From Setomelanomma holmii (lineage: Eukaryota; Ascomycota; Dothideomycetes; Pleosporales; Phaeosphaeriaceae): a DNA stretch of 64,000 nt. Below are positions 1 through 11,346 of this stretch, piece by piece. Location: positions 1-64,000 of the forward strand of contig ML978181.1 in assembly GCA_010015745.1 (NCBI GenBank). The letters run 5' to 3'. The position numbers were made by a program, and so were the translations under genes. The first letter of the stretch is position 1. Each line of letters opens with the position of its first letter. The notes below the pieces were generated by a model. That model was not told the DNA's origin and did not search any database. It saw nothing but the letters and a program-made list of their open reading frames with translations.

Positions 1-3000
1 AGTGCTGTTCTTCCACTATCTCCTGCTGCTGCTGCATTGACATCAGCCTTCTCTTGCAGCAGCCGCTGTACAGCTGCATAATGACCTATGTGAGAGACTT
101 TCATTAACTCGTGACTCATCTCCCTTTCAGATGGTCTTACCACACCATCTCTTGTCCTTCTCGCATCCAACATAATCTCCAGCTGCGTAAGATCGGCCGA
201 CGCACAAGCAGAAGCGAATAGTCTGTTCCCTTCGTTTTGCCAAAGGCGTTTCCAGTACTCGGACTCGGGCAGTTCGGCAATCCTTTGCCATACGTAGAAA
301 ATAACTCTATGGCCGTTTCTCACAGCCCATACGAACATATCCCAGAAAGGTAAGGAGTCTTTGTCTTTAATGAATCTCCATGGCATCCATTCCTTGGGTA
401 AATGCGTTCCGCGTACGAAGTTTTCTATTCTCGCCAAATTGTCTGTATCTTGCAGAGCGATGTAGCGGATGTGAATGTACCAGTGGTTCTTACAGTACTC
501 CAACAATCGGAACGTAGGGTTCATGTTTGTTGATTGACGGGCGCTCAGTTGGGTTCTGAGAACATTGACTAAGTCGACAGGTTGATTTACACTCCTGCTT
601 CGGCGGCTTCTGGTAGCATTCAGCGCCCACGGCCGAATGAGATTCGGGGTCATACTTTCTAGCAGGCGGATAGGGCGATTCATTGTAGAGAGACGTCCTG
701 TGTTGCATGTCCGCGTAAGTGCTTGATGGAAGTCCGTGAAGGATAGATACGTCAGACACATATCTGCAAGGTACTGCTGTGTGGTGATCTCGTCTACAGC
801 AAAGCTAGTGACTTCTTGTCTGCCACAACAGTCTAGCAAAAACGATTCAACCGTATGATGGGCAAGCGACACTGTTCCGTCGGCTCTATCGTAACTGACA
901 AGATTTGCACACAACTTGGCAAGTCTCGATATGTCTAGCTTTGAGGAGGGCTCCTGCCATGCCTTCTGGTTAGAGGAGAGAGATATGGCTTCTTCTAGTT
1001 CCCTAATGGTCAAGGGTCTTTCACTGTAAATAGCCCATTGAAATGCTCTCTTCGCTCTTTCGGCTCGGTTGCCAGCATCTTTGGTCAGTCGTCCCAGAAA
1101 GACGGTATACAGGTCTGTGATCTTCCGCGGGAGAGCCTCGAGGATATCGGGAATGCTGTTTGGGCTTCCATGCTCCTCGTAGTCATGGACTATAGCCTTG
1201 AGTTGCAGGTCTGCCCAAAGGAACCTTGATTAAGATTAGCCCAAACACATAGATAACCGGGCAACGCTAAGCTCCGACTTACATTCCTTCCGCATCAGAC
1301 ACTAATTTCTGCTTGATCAAATCAAGCACGTAAGGCTCACATTCAGACATTTCCTCATGTGAATACTTGTCGATCTGCGATTGCACGAACACGTCGATAT
1401 CATCTCTGAGGTCTTCTGACCGGATATGCAGCACCGAACCACTGGTAGAAACCTTGGAAAAATCCATAGACGCGTGTGTAGTGGCAAGGATTCGAGCGCT
1501 AGTCTTTTTATGAACTTCTTTGAGAAAGGATTTGACCTTTTTCTGTTCAATCTCGTCCGCTTCGTCAAGCCCGTCGATGAGGAGAAACCCGTTTTCGTGT
1601 TCATCGTAGATCTGCAAGAAAAGCTCTTCGAGTTCACTGATGGCGGGCTCCGACTGTTCTATCTGGTCCCTGAAGAGCAACTCCAGACGTCTCTGAATGT
1701 CGGGAAGGAGGGTCTCAGACTTGAGTATCTGGTGCAGAATGCATCGCAGAAAAGACGATGCTTTCAATGACCTCTTCTCGGAGGAATCAAAGAAATAAAA
1801 GACGACGGTTTTGTTTGGAACTAAGAATTTTGTTCTCAGGTGATCAACGATATATCCCCTACAAGGTTGGTTAGAATGTAGATCCCTATAACTTCAGGTA
1901 TTATCAGTTGACATACAGCAGAACAGTCTTTCCACACCCAGCTGCAATTAGCAAAAGTCAGCACTATGAGCAGCATGTAGGTACCAAGTATGCTTGGGGA
2001 CTGTCTTACGAATCCCATAACACCAGAGGTGCTTTGAACCAGTCTGGTCAATCCAGGTCTGGAATTCCGATCTGCTGAGAAGCCAATTGCAAGTTCCTTC
2101 ACAATGCAGCGCCCGTGCACGACGAAAGCTGGTCGTGTAATCATGGGTCGGAACATGTCGCAGTAATCGAATCTTCTCACGCTCTATCAACGTCACATAG
2201 TTAGCATTGTCCCAATCTTAGCGCTTTACTTTGATGTTTGCAAATTACCTGTCTCTTTGAGTATCTTTTGAATCTGGCGAGCTTCGGTCCGCTGGAGCTC
2301 AAGCGTCTGCTGTGATCGAAAATCCCTGTACTCCTGGAATTCCGCAATCTGCTGCATGCGTAATTTTCGGTTCTCTTCTATCTCCGCCACTAATAAGCGG
2401 CGAAAGCCATGTGCTTCCTGCTCGGATGCCAGTTGCAGCTCCTCAGCTACTTCATTTTTTGCTTCGCTCATACCCTCCTCTATATCCTTAAAGTCTACCT
2501 TGAAAGACTCCCATGCTGACTTCGAATATCGTTTGACGCCTATGAAAGTGGAAGACTTAGAATCTGTATATCCAATTGAAAACTGGGTTTGCAATTTACC
2601 TTTCTCTTGCACTACACTCAGTGCCTTCGAGCAAAACTTCACAACAATAGCGTAGAATGCGGAAATTGCTTGCTGCAGTCTTGCTGATGTTTGGAAAAGT
2701 CTCTCATATTCAGACAGCCGTGGACAATAGGTGCTGAGCTGGTTTATTCGCTGAGACAATTTGTCAAAGTAGTCGGCGAAGTTTGATGACACCTTAGAAA
2801 TGAGGCATTATAAGTTAAAACTGGATAGAAAATGGGTAATAGGATACAAACCAAGAGAACGAGTTTGATACTACCCCAAATTAGCGCCGCTATCTGGTTG
2901 GGGCCTACGCACGTGTCGATGATATTGTGGTATTGCTGGATGGATAAGAGGAGTCCTTGAATTCGAGTAGCGAAGAGACGGCTCTTGCGGCCTGCGTTTG

Positions 3001-3127
3001 CTCGAGTCACTTGCTCTGTCAGCCGGACAACGTCATCTGCTGTAGGCGCGTGCCTCGAGGATGATCCAAGTTGAGCGGTCTGATCTGGTGTGAGAATCTG
3101 CTGAAATTCGTTCAAAGCTGCCGTCAT
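1..3127 (-). CDS. NACHT-ankyrin STAND NTPase (fungal NLR-like), 3' end outside window
   Basis: Multi-exon gene read leftwards from an ATG at 3127. In order it shows a helical N-terminal domain typical of fungal STAND proteins (3127-2230), a long charged coiled-coil stretch, and a P-loop rebuilt across an intron as GIPGCGKTVL (about 1920). The Walker B stretch FLLIDGLDEAD follows (about 1590), then the AEGMFLWADLQL motif across an intron near 1230-1280, a winged-helix-like region, and the start of ankyrin repeats at the left edge. Introns are inferred near 2806-2840, 2540-2600, 2200-2255, 1925-2010, 1855-1905 and 1230-1282; all keep frame. No stop codon is seen in the joined exons, so it appears intact. 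Such proteins are thought to act in heterokaryon incompatibility and defence by nucleotide-driven oligomerisation; that role is family knowledge. The ligand and effector output cannot be read from the sequence. Confidence 0.85.
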
Positions 3128-4450
3128 ATCGATAGGAGCCCTCGATGTTGTCAGCTAGACCGTTTGCAGAGTGCTGAGTTGTGTCCGCTGACATGTCTTT
3201 TTACTGGGGACACAGCTGTGCACCTATGAATAGCCAAAGAGCTTAGAAGCGCTAAACTGATTTTCAAACGTGGGCTTTGTGAATTGAGTTCAATTACACA
3301 ATGAATGCGAGTAGTTTGGTTGAGGTATTGCATTCAGGACGATGGAGTTGCAATGGTGCGGCTTCCTTTCGAAATGTTGCAGCTCGGCTGAGCTGAGCGA
3401 CTTGGGCTGAAGGCATCAACCCAGCTTGTGTCACATGCTCGCTAGGCCACATGCTGGCTTTTTTTGGTCCTTCGCATGGAACTTTTGCCACCCAACTGGG
3501 CGGAGCGATGTCTAGCCGGGTCGGCGCACGATTTTTGGGCACACTTTTGGCCGCTCTGCGTGGCTCACATCGTTCACGCCAATCAACATTGGCATACGTT
3601 GATCTGAAGAGATTGTTGCAAGTGGTTTGCAGCTCAGCAGCTTGTTCATGGATGCTCTTCAATGTCTTGTGTTTCCGGGCAGTCATTGTGAACAATGCAC
3701 ACAAGGGAGGTGGAACTTCGTCGCCGGTGAGCTGGCTGCGCATGAGAGTGAGAACAGATTGATATGTTTGCAATCAATTCTGATGACCAATGAAGGTTGC
3801 TCAACAGACACAGCATGTTGGCAGCAACGAATCTGCACCGGGAACACGTTGATGATTGGCGCGATGCGATTCTGATGTTTGATAAGCTGATTGGTTCTGT
3901 GCAGTTCTAGAACGGGCCGAAGCACTGCAGAGTACCGAGTTGTATGTAACAACCTGAGAAACACAAAATCGGCAAGTGCAGACGAACCGCAGCGACTTTC
4001 CCGCAATGTCAATCTAGTCATGTTGAATAATGAAAGGGGTGTACTCCCACATGAATAAGCGCTGGCATTGAGCCTTGTCCTGCACACACCTTCGAGACAT
4101 GGCCTGCGATGATTGCGGCATATGCAGTGAAACGGTGCTGCGTTATGGTTTTCGTGATCGCGGTCTGGACCATTTTTCTGGTAGGTGCAGCTGCCTGCGC
4201 GGCACAGCTGAGCTTTGCTGTCCAAAGAGCTCATGTCTTACGTTAACCCCGCCGCAATGCTGCGTCGGAAGGGCATCATCCGCACCGATCACCAGGCGCA
4301 TCCGTGTTGAGCATTAAATCTTAGTTGGCGAAAAGCAAACGGAACCTGGAGATGCAAGTCGCAATCAGAGTATCGAAATCCTGAGTGTGGTTAACTGAGA
4401 TATAGTATTTTTGATTTGCCATTTATGATAAGCAAAAAAGCGAAATACAA
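3128..4450. other. Intergenic stretch without a supported gene
   Basis: Overlapping open frames occur on both strands (for example 3294-3773 and 3683-4234, minus strand), but they have Cys/His/Arg-rich, low-complexity translations, overlap each other in antisense and match no family I recognise. I see no gene here. Confidence 0.6.
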
Positions 4451-4537
4451 GCATCGGTGGTTTAGTGGTAAAATTAGCCGTTGCCATCTGTTTCAGATCA
4501 ATTCGGCTAGCCCCGGGTTCGATTCCCGGCCGATGCA
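4451..4537 (+). tRNA. tRNA-Gly (anticodon GCC) with a 16-nt intron
   Basis: Acceptor halves GCATCGG and CCGATGC pair perfectly and are followed by discriminator A. The anticodon stem AGCCG/CGGCT closes a seven-base loop TTGCCAT with anticodon GCC once 16 nt (4487-4502) are removed. The intron sits one base 3' of the anticodon, the canonical position 37/38. The T arm is CCGGG-TTCGATT-CCCGG, and both internal promoter boxes are present. A T4 run at 4545-4548 can serve as RNA polymerase III terminator. Mature length is 71 nt, as usual for eukaryotic tRNA-Gly. The acceptor CCA is not encoded. Confidence 0.96.
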
Positions 4538-4650
4538 TGTCTTCTTTTGCCGTTGTTTTGTCCATGTGGCGGTGGTGGTCTGCGTGTGAAGATTTGCGCG
4601 ATGCACGGGCTTAACGAGATAGTAGCGGATCGGCAATTTGTTTCAAACAC

Positions 4651-5072
4651 TAACGTAGTTTATATGCGAGGCGCCCACCCCAAAAACACACCAAAAAGCA
4701 GATTTTTGGCAACTTCATAACTCAACAACCGCCCAATATATTTTTCTCAGAATCTTACCATAAAGCTGCATATATGTAAGCATTCAAATTCTAATTACAG
4801 GGCTCTGGGTGAAGTTGTTACAATTTTATCAAGAAAAAACAACAAACCCTTGCTTTTTTAGCCCTCAAATTTCTCTTCCCTTACATCTAGGGTAGCTAGA
4901 GCCCTGTAATCCTAGAGTCTTTAAGGATATATACATACAGCACTATAGGAAAAAATTTAGAGGAATCTATCTAGCGGTTGTCGGGATATCAGGTTGCCAA
5001 AAATCTGCTGTTTGGTGTGGTTTTCGGGTGGGCGCCTCGCTTGTATGGGCGCCTCGCATATAAACTACGTTA
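4651..5072. mobile_element. Fold-back MITE-like element with long terminal inverted repeats
   Basis: The left end (4651-4735) and right end (4970-5072) are inverted copies of each other over about 85 bp. The outermost bases are TAACGTAGTTTATATGCGAG on the left and its complement on the right. Pairing continues inwards in an imperfect way: ATTACAGGGCTCT near 4795 is matched by AGAGCCCTGTAAT near 4905, so nearly the whole 422 bp could fold into one hairpin. The right arm carries an extra 16-bp duplication of the GGGCGCCTCGC segment (5035-5058). The interior is AT-rich and has no coding capacity. The TA at both outer edges could be a TA target duplication, as for Tc1/mariner-derived MITEs, or part of the repeat. 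No transposase is present in the window, so movement would depend on one elsewhere. Confidence 0.8.
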
Positions 5073-5164
5073 AGTATAGGAGCGAGAATGTCAAGATTGA
5101 CACGTGAGGGTAAGCGTGGGGAATGGTGCGAGATCAGTTTTCGGGAATGGAGGAAATAATTTGG

Positions 5165-5187
5165 AGGTTCGTTTCCCGGCAGATGCA
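5165..5187 (+). pseudogene. Degenerate 3' end of a tRNA-Gly-like sequence
   Basis: The segment GGTTCGTTTCCCGGCAGATG plus CA matches the T arm and 3' acceptor of the tRNA-Gly at 4451-4537 with only two substitutions. The similarity runs on into the 3' flank (a T-rich stretch followed by GCTGTCGTT against GCCGTTGTT). The 5' half cannot be folded into a D arm or anticodon arm. It looks like the remnant of a duplicated tRNA gene, now separated from the intact copy by the fold-back element. Confidence 0.5.
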
Positions 5188-5856
5188 TCCCTTTTTGCTG
5201 TCGTTCTAGTGTTCTTCAAGCTGAAGATGGGGTCCAGTGTGGAACTGAGAACATAAGATTAAGAATGAGAGCATGCAGATCGAAACGAAAAAGGATTCGA
5301 GCAGACGTGCGGGTCGTTCGTCTCTGAAGTCGTGGTATGAGGCTGTGCTAGGGGGCTTACATCGCTTCCAAGCTTTTCAGGCATAAATCTCACATAATTA
5401 GAAGAACATAAACACATTCAATACGCAGTACTTGGGTACCATTTTTGTATCAATACATCTTGTTTCAAGCTATCAAAACTGTCTTGACTGCACCGATTGC
5501 AGGCCCGCACTAATTTGAGCAAGTGCATACGAAGAACTCCTTCTTCACTTCAACCAAAGTCTTGAATCGCATCAATCATGCCCTCAAGTGCCAATTCTGC
5601 GCCCAAGCCAGTGGACACTGCGCCAATGTGTTATGAAGAGAAAACGCGAGAGATGCTAGACCAGCCCAATCTTGCAATTATACAGCCTGCAGAAACGACA
5701 TTGTGAGAAGGTGTAAATGGTGTGTCGCCAGAGGCCGCGTCAAGTGTTTTCGGCCATGGACCGCCTCCAAGTCTATTGGGGTATTTATTTTGTTCCTGCA
5801 TGGTGTCAGTCACAAGGACTGCTGACGCAGCAGGTTCAACCTTACGCTTTTCACAG
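5188..5856. other. Intergenic, downstream of the SNF2-type gene
   Basis: No open frame with recognisable content. It probably includes the 3' untranslated region of the minus-strand chromatin remodeller that ends at 5857. Confidence 0.5.
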
Positions 5857-8800
5857 TCAACCTCGCGGCGTGCCAACTGCACTGGTCAACGCGCTCGGCC
5901 CACCATTGACACTACCCGCCTCATCAAAGTCTTGCCACTCCGGGAACTCAGCCGTAGCTTCTCGCAACTTGTCTACAGCCGTCTGCTCGATCAAGTTGGC
6001 GTCCGCGTACAACAAGCTCGTATCTTCGTTGTATTGGCGACAATTGTTGCAGAGAAGGCCAAGATCTTGGCGGAACTGTTTGACCGACTGATATTCTTTC
6101 TTGTTGATCTTCTTCTTGATCTGGTTCATGCAGATGGGGTTCTTGATGAGCTGGTAGTAGTCTGGGTAATCCCACTTGTCAGGAAGATCGATGAAGGGAT
6201 CGATAATGCCACGATTGGGAATGTCCGGGTCTGATGATTCTTCCTCAAGATCATTGAGAGCCTCGTAGACGATGTTGACAACCTTCTGGAGTGATGCGCG
6301 GCTGTCTGGACTGAGATTGTCCTTTGCGGGAGCCGGGCGACCACGTTTCCGCGGTGCAAGATCGCCATCGAGCGAAGCCTCGTCTGCCTTGCGTTTCTCT
6401 GGCTTTGGCTTCCGACCACGCTTCTTGGGCATAGGCTCCTCTGAGCTCTCTCGTGACGGTGCGGGCGAGTCACCAGGGTCAAGTCCCATACGGGCGGTCT
6501 TGTTGCGGCTGCGCTTGGCGACCTTGGCTTCCTTACGTGCAATAGCGGCCTCGATCGTGTCCTCGTCGTTATCGACTGCGTCAAGCCACTGCTCTTCGGT
6601 GAGACCATCATCATACTTGACGCGAGTGCGTTCTCGTGCTCCTCGGCCAACGGGTCCGTCGTCCTTCTCTTCCACAACAGGATCAGCATCGTTAAGGTAG
6701 ATATCAGGGAGCTCGCTCTCGCCGATCAGACGTCCAAGGGTTTTGCCTGGGCCATACGGATCTTCTGCGATACGCTTCCGGTCCATTTCTTGGAAGAGCT
6801 TAAACTCGTCTTCATTTCGCATCATGATCAGGTTGAGATCGTCATCATCCATCTCCTCCTGTTCGAGGCTCTCGGCAGCTTCTGCAGACTCCAGCATGAC
6901 TCGCAGCATGGCCTCTCGCTCTTCGTTGGTAGACTTGTTGTCGAATTTACCAGCCTGAATGACCTTGCCGTCCATGTCGAGCTTGTAGTTGGCACGCTCG
7001 AGAATCTTCTCTTCCACTGAGTTTGAGCTGATGAGACGGAGAATGCGGACCTCGTTCTTCTGCCCAATACGATGCGCTCGATCTTGCGCCTGCAGATCCT
7101 GATGAGGATTCCAATCGGAGTCGTAAATGATGACCGTGTCTGCAGTCTGGAGATTCAGACCCAGGCCACCAGCACGCGTAGATAGCAAGAAGCAGAAATA
7201 GGGTGAGTTGGGTGCGTTGAACTCCTTAAGAAGCTCCGATCGATCATCTGCCTTGGTGGCGCCGTCCAGACGCATGTACTTCATGCCTCGCAACCGCAGG
7301 TAGTCCTCCATGATGTTCATAATCTGCGTCATCTGGAAAAACATGAGGACACGATGACCAGTGGCCTCAAACTTGGGCAGGATCCTGTCAAGCAGTTCGA
7401 ATTTGCCCGCAGATCGCCAGAGAAGATCATTTGTGCCCTTGGTTGGGTTCATGACCTCTTCAACTTGCTCAAAGACGAATGGATGGTTGCAGAGCTTCCG
7501 CAGCTGCATAAGCATGTTGCTCAAACCACGCATACCAGTCTTACCACCTTTGCCGTCACTAACAACAAGTCGTTGGTGGGTAACGAGCTGCTTATACAGC
7601 TTGGCCTGGAGCGTGGAGAAATTGCACTTGATGACGCGCTCAGTCTTGTCGGGCAGATCCTTTTCGACGTCCTTCTTGAGACGACGTAGCAAGAATGGTC
7701 GAAGGACCTTGTGAAGACGACGAATGACAAGCAGCTGCTCTTCTTCAGTCAGCGCCATCTTGTCCTGACCACCAGTATTGGCAAATGGCGTGTTGAACCA
7801 CTCGTCGAACGATGTGGCAGACTTGAAGATGGTCGGAAGGACGAAGTTCAACATGGCCCACAACTCGGTCAAGTTGTTTTGAAGCGGCGTGCCTGTAAGG
7901 ATGAGACGGTATCGCGTGGTATAGTATTGTGTGATGGTCATGCTAAGCTTGGAACCAGCGTTCTTCATACGATGCCCCTCGTCGACAATCATGTGCACCC
8001 ACTTAATTTTGCTCAGGATCGGACGGTCCTTGATGATGAACTCATATGTGGTAAGCAAGACCTGGAACTGGCCCCATCGGATCTGTTGCTGGAACTGTTT
8101 GCGTTGATTGGGCGGGCCTTTGTAGACGATTTTCTGAACAGAGGGCGCCCACTTCTCGAACTCGTTGTTCCAGTTGGTGAGGGTACTGAGGGGCACAATG
8201 ACCAGGTATGGTCCGGGCTGTCGCTTCTTCTCTATGAGATAGGTGATCAAACTGATCGTCTGAATGGTCTTGCCGAGACCCATCTCATCAGCCAAGATAC
8301 CGTTGAGGTTGTTGTTGTACAAGGACACCATCCATTGCAGACCCTTGACCTGGTACTCTTTGAGTGTTCCACCAACCAGGATACTAGCCTGCTGGTGGAC
8401 TTCCTCCTTTACGCGATGTGCAATCTCATAGTAATCAGTGCGCTTCTTGCCAGGCCGCTCGTCTGCGCCAGACTCGTCGTCTTCGCTTTCTTCGTCTTCG
8501 GAGACTTGTGTTTCGAGCTGGTAGCGGTCGATCGAGGTTCGCTGCTGTGCCTTGACGGATGCAGCGAGCTGCTTCAAGAAACCATCGGTTTGCTTGAGCA
8601 AATGCGAGATACGTGTGTCCTTCGCCTGGCCTAAAAGCTTGAGATAGGTCTCTTCGTCGTTGGCCTTGAGCGCTTGCAGACGCTGCTTCGCCGTCCGCTC
8701 TATTCGCTTCTGCTCTTCTTTCTCGATGTTCTGGTGTGTGGTGATCATGGTACGGCCTAGCTTCTGGAAGCGCTGTCGTTGTGCCATGCCAGCTTCCTGC

Positions 8801-10087
8801 AGTTCGGTACGATGCTTCCTAATGGCATCGATGAACTCGTGGTGTTTCTTCTTCTCCTTGGTCTCGCGCGCATCGCGTTGCTGCTTCTCGAGCTTCTCGG
8901 TCAGGCGAGCCTCGCGCATCGACTGCTTCTTGAGGCGACGGTAGATGGTTCTGTTGGCGGTCATTGCGAGGTTGTCGGCGTGGATCATCTGTTGAGCAAT
9001 GTCCCGTCGTAGCTTGCGCTGCTTCTCGAGTAGGTTCAGCTTCTTCTGCTCAATTACAAGCGCCAACTTGACCTTCCCGTCGTCCTCTGGCGAATCAGTC
9101 CTACTGGTGTCCCAAGAGCCAATATTCGCGTTGAGCTTCTCAAGCTCGGCCTTCCTCGCAGTGAGGCGGTTGTAGAGTATGATCTCGCGCTCCTTGCGCA
9201 TCTCTTGCATGCTCTGCTGTACGGCATCGATGTCGACGCCTTGCGGCATGATAGTCGCCAGGTACGGTCGGTTCTTGCGCTGGGCGTGAGTCACATAGTT
9301 GACGTCGTGGAAAGCCTCGCTACTCCATGGCTCGATGAAGGTATCAGGAAGAGGCGGAAGGATGCGAGGCTCCTGTACAGCACCGCCAACACTTGCGGCA
9401 CGGGTAGCATTGTCGAGAACCTGGGCGGCGACATTGACGGCATCTGTAGCCGTGGACGGTTTCTTTGCCATGTGGTGACCATAGATCTGCTGCTGCATGT
9501 TCGCTGGCAGTGGTAGGCCTTTGGAGAGGTGCTTGAAAGCCCCAATCTGGGCACGGAGCATGATGAGCTGTTCCTTGGACAGCGCAGCAGTAACGCTCGT
9601 GGCTGAGGTGGGAGTCTGGCCGTCGCCTGAGGGTACTTGTCCCCCGGCGGTCGCGGCCTGGGGTGTGGAGGTCATGCCGCTCGATGCTGGTGTCGCAACC
9701 TTGCCATCAATCGACAAGGTGGGCTTGTGGCCATTGGAGATCATGGCAGCACCATTTTGCTGCGCAGCTTGCGGATCGGAGAGGCTCTGCTGGCGTTGCT
9801 GCTGGGCTCGCTTCATCTGCGCAAACTGGTTGTGCTTCTGGACCATGGCAAGCAGGTTGCGCGCCTTGATGAACTCGGGATTTGTCTCGGGCACACCCTG
9901 CTGTTTCATCTGTTGATATTGCTGTGGGCAGGTATGTTAGTTGAGACCATGCCTAGGTGCAGTTGCGCGCGGCGCAAAAAGGATGTTGGTTGGTACATAC
10001 CTTGTACACATGTTGAACCTGCTCACGGGTGATGTTGCCTGGAAGCTGGCCTTGGCCCATCTCCGTATTGCTCTGGACAGATGCCAT
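5857..10087 (-). CDS. snf21: SNF2-family chromatin remodelling ATPase, Sth1/Snf21 type (RSC/SWI-SNF catalytic subunit)
   Basis: Two exons: 10087-10001 and 9921-5857, with a 79-nt intron (GTATGT donor, CAG acceptor), give 1383 residues. Visible in order are a Gln-rich N terminus, a QLQ-like stretch with IGAFKHLSKG, an HSA-type basic helix, and the DEXD ATPase half with DEMGLGKT near residue 574 and DEGH near 674. The helicase C half has STRAGGLGLNLQ near 943 and ends in a QDRAHRIGQ box. Next come a SnAC-like acidic segment, AT-hook-like KKRGRKPKP and RKRGRPAP motifs, and a C-terminal bromodomain (about 1265-1340) with the YNED tetrad that binds acetyl-lysine. Proteins of this layout slide and evict nucleosomes using ATP and act in the nucleus. 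QLQ-HSA-ATPase-bromodomain fits Sth1/Snf21 and also Snf2/Snf22. The short N terminus and length favour the Sth1/Snf21 branch. No lesion is seen. Confidence 0.96.
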
Positions 10088-11346
10088 GGTGACGTCGTGG
10101 GGTGGTTGTTGCTGCTATGCGCAAACGACAGCCGATATCGATGATTGTGGATATCAAACGCGGTCGGCGCGAGAGGTGACAGTTGCCTGAAAGCGCGCAA
10201 TGAAAAGGAGGAACAGTCGCGGTGGGCGGTAGAGCACGTGTAGTCAGTTCCTATATCATCATCAGGCGTGGTGGTGGCGCTGTGGTCCCCGTGGTGAATG
10301 GGGATGATGAACCTCCGCCGGAAGTCCGCACGGCGCGTCGTCGCAGATGGGCAGCCTGAAGGGGGGGAGGAGAAAATCGGGTATGGCGGGGTGGGCGATC
10401 GCAAAGGCGGTGTTCGGGTCGCTCAACTCGAAGCACGCGTCGTAAAAAGCGTGTTGCGGGCCGAGTTGGGATGCGGACACACGCTTTCGTGATGCGAGAT
10501 ACCTAGGGTGGTGGTGTTCGTTGCGGCGACGAGCGTTGGGAAGTCAGACCCGCCGCGCTCGAATCAGGCAAGCGTCTTGGCAGAATCATGTGACGTGTCC
10601 CATGCGCTGAGCCAATGAGCGCGTTGGACGGATCGTTCACTGCGCAAAAACCCCATCACAAGCATTTCAAAATGGCTGCATTTGCGGCGAGATGAACTGC
10701 GATGAGAATGTGTACAGTAACGCGCTTGACGTGGTTAGCGCGAAGGTTGGGCCTCCGCGTCGAGATCCGGGATGCGCATCCCGTGAACCAGTGGGAGTGC
10801 CACAACGACGACCCCTCCACCGCCTCACACCAAGGCTCAGGAACATCAAAACCGTCCACTATCCTCTAGAGTGCTTTAACTGTCGATGACCTTACCCTTC
10901 AGATGGAGAACATCGATTACCAAGATGACATATCTGCATCCTGTTGCATCGTGAAGCCCACTGGTGGCATGTTGCGCAAAGTTGTACGAAGGCGTGTCCA
11001 GGTCGCCGAAATGGGTGCCTCTTTCAGGCCCGCAACGCCTCAAATCCACGATCTATGTTGACTTGGTCTATTGACGACACAGCTATAAGCTTCTATTAAC
11101 ACTTGACTAAGATATCCGAGCCTGGCACATCACGGTGATGACGTCGGTCGTGTAAGGTCTGATGCAGAGGATACCTACGGATCTTACTATCTAACGGGGT
11201 ACGTTACGCTCAATAAGACTCCAGCAATCACGACTGCACAACGAAACAACAGAGAGGCAAGTTCTTTCTCTGTCCATATTTTCATTTTGCTTGTCACACA
11301 CATACAGCGAAGCGAACTCTTATTTCCATCCATGTATCATTGCCGC
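10088..11346. other. Intergenic: promoter side of the SNF2-type gene
   Basis: About 1.26 kb between the start of the remodeller and the stop of the esterase gene. Short open frames on both strands have no recognisable content. It must carry the remodeller promoter and the esterase 3' end. I see no RNA gene or repeat. Confidence 0.5.

Noticed and set aside
113..119. TGACTCA heptamer inside the first NLR gene
   Set aside because: Lies in coding sequence far from any start; expected by chance in 64 kb.
3294..4234. Open frames of up to 183 residues on the minus strand, with plus-strand overlaps
   Set aside because: Cys/His/Arg-rich unordered translations, mutual antisense overlap and no recognisable motif; chance frames.
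7711..8634. 307-residue plus-strand frame
   Set aside because: Exact antisense of the SNF2 ATPase core; shadow frame without an independent signal.
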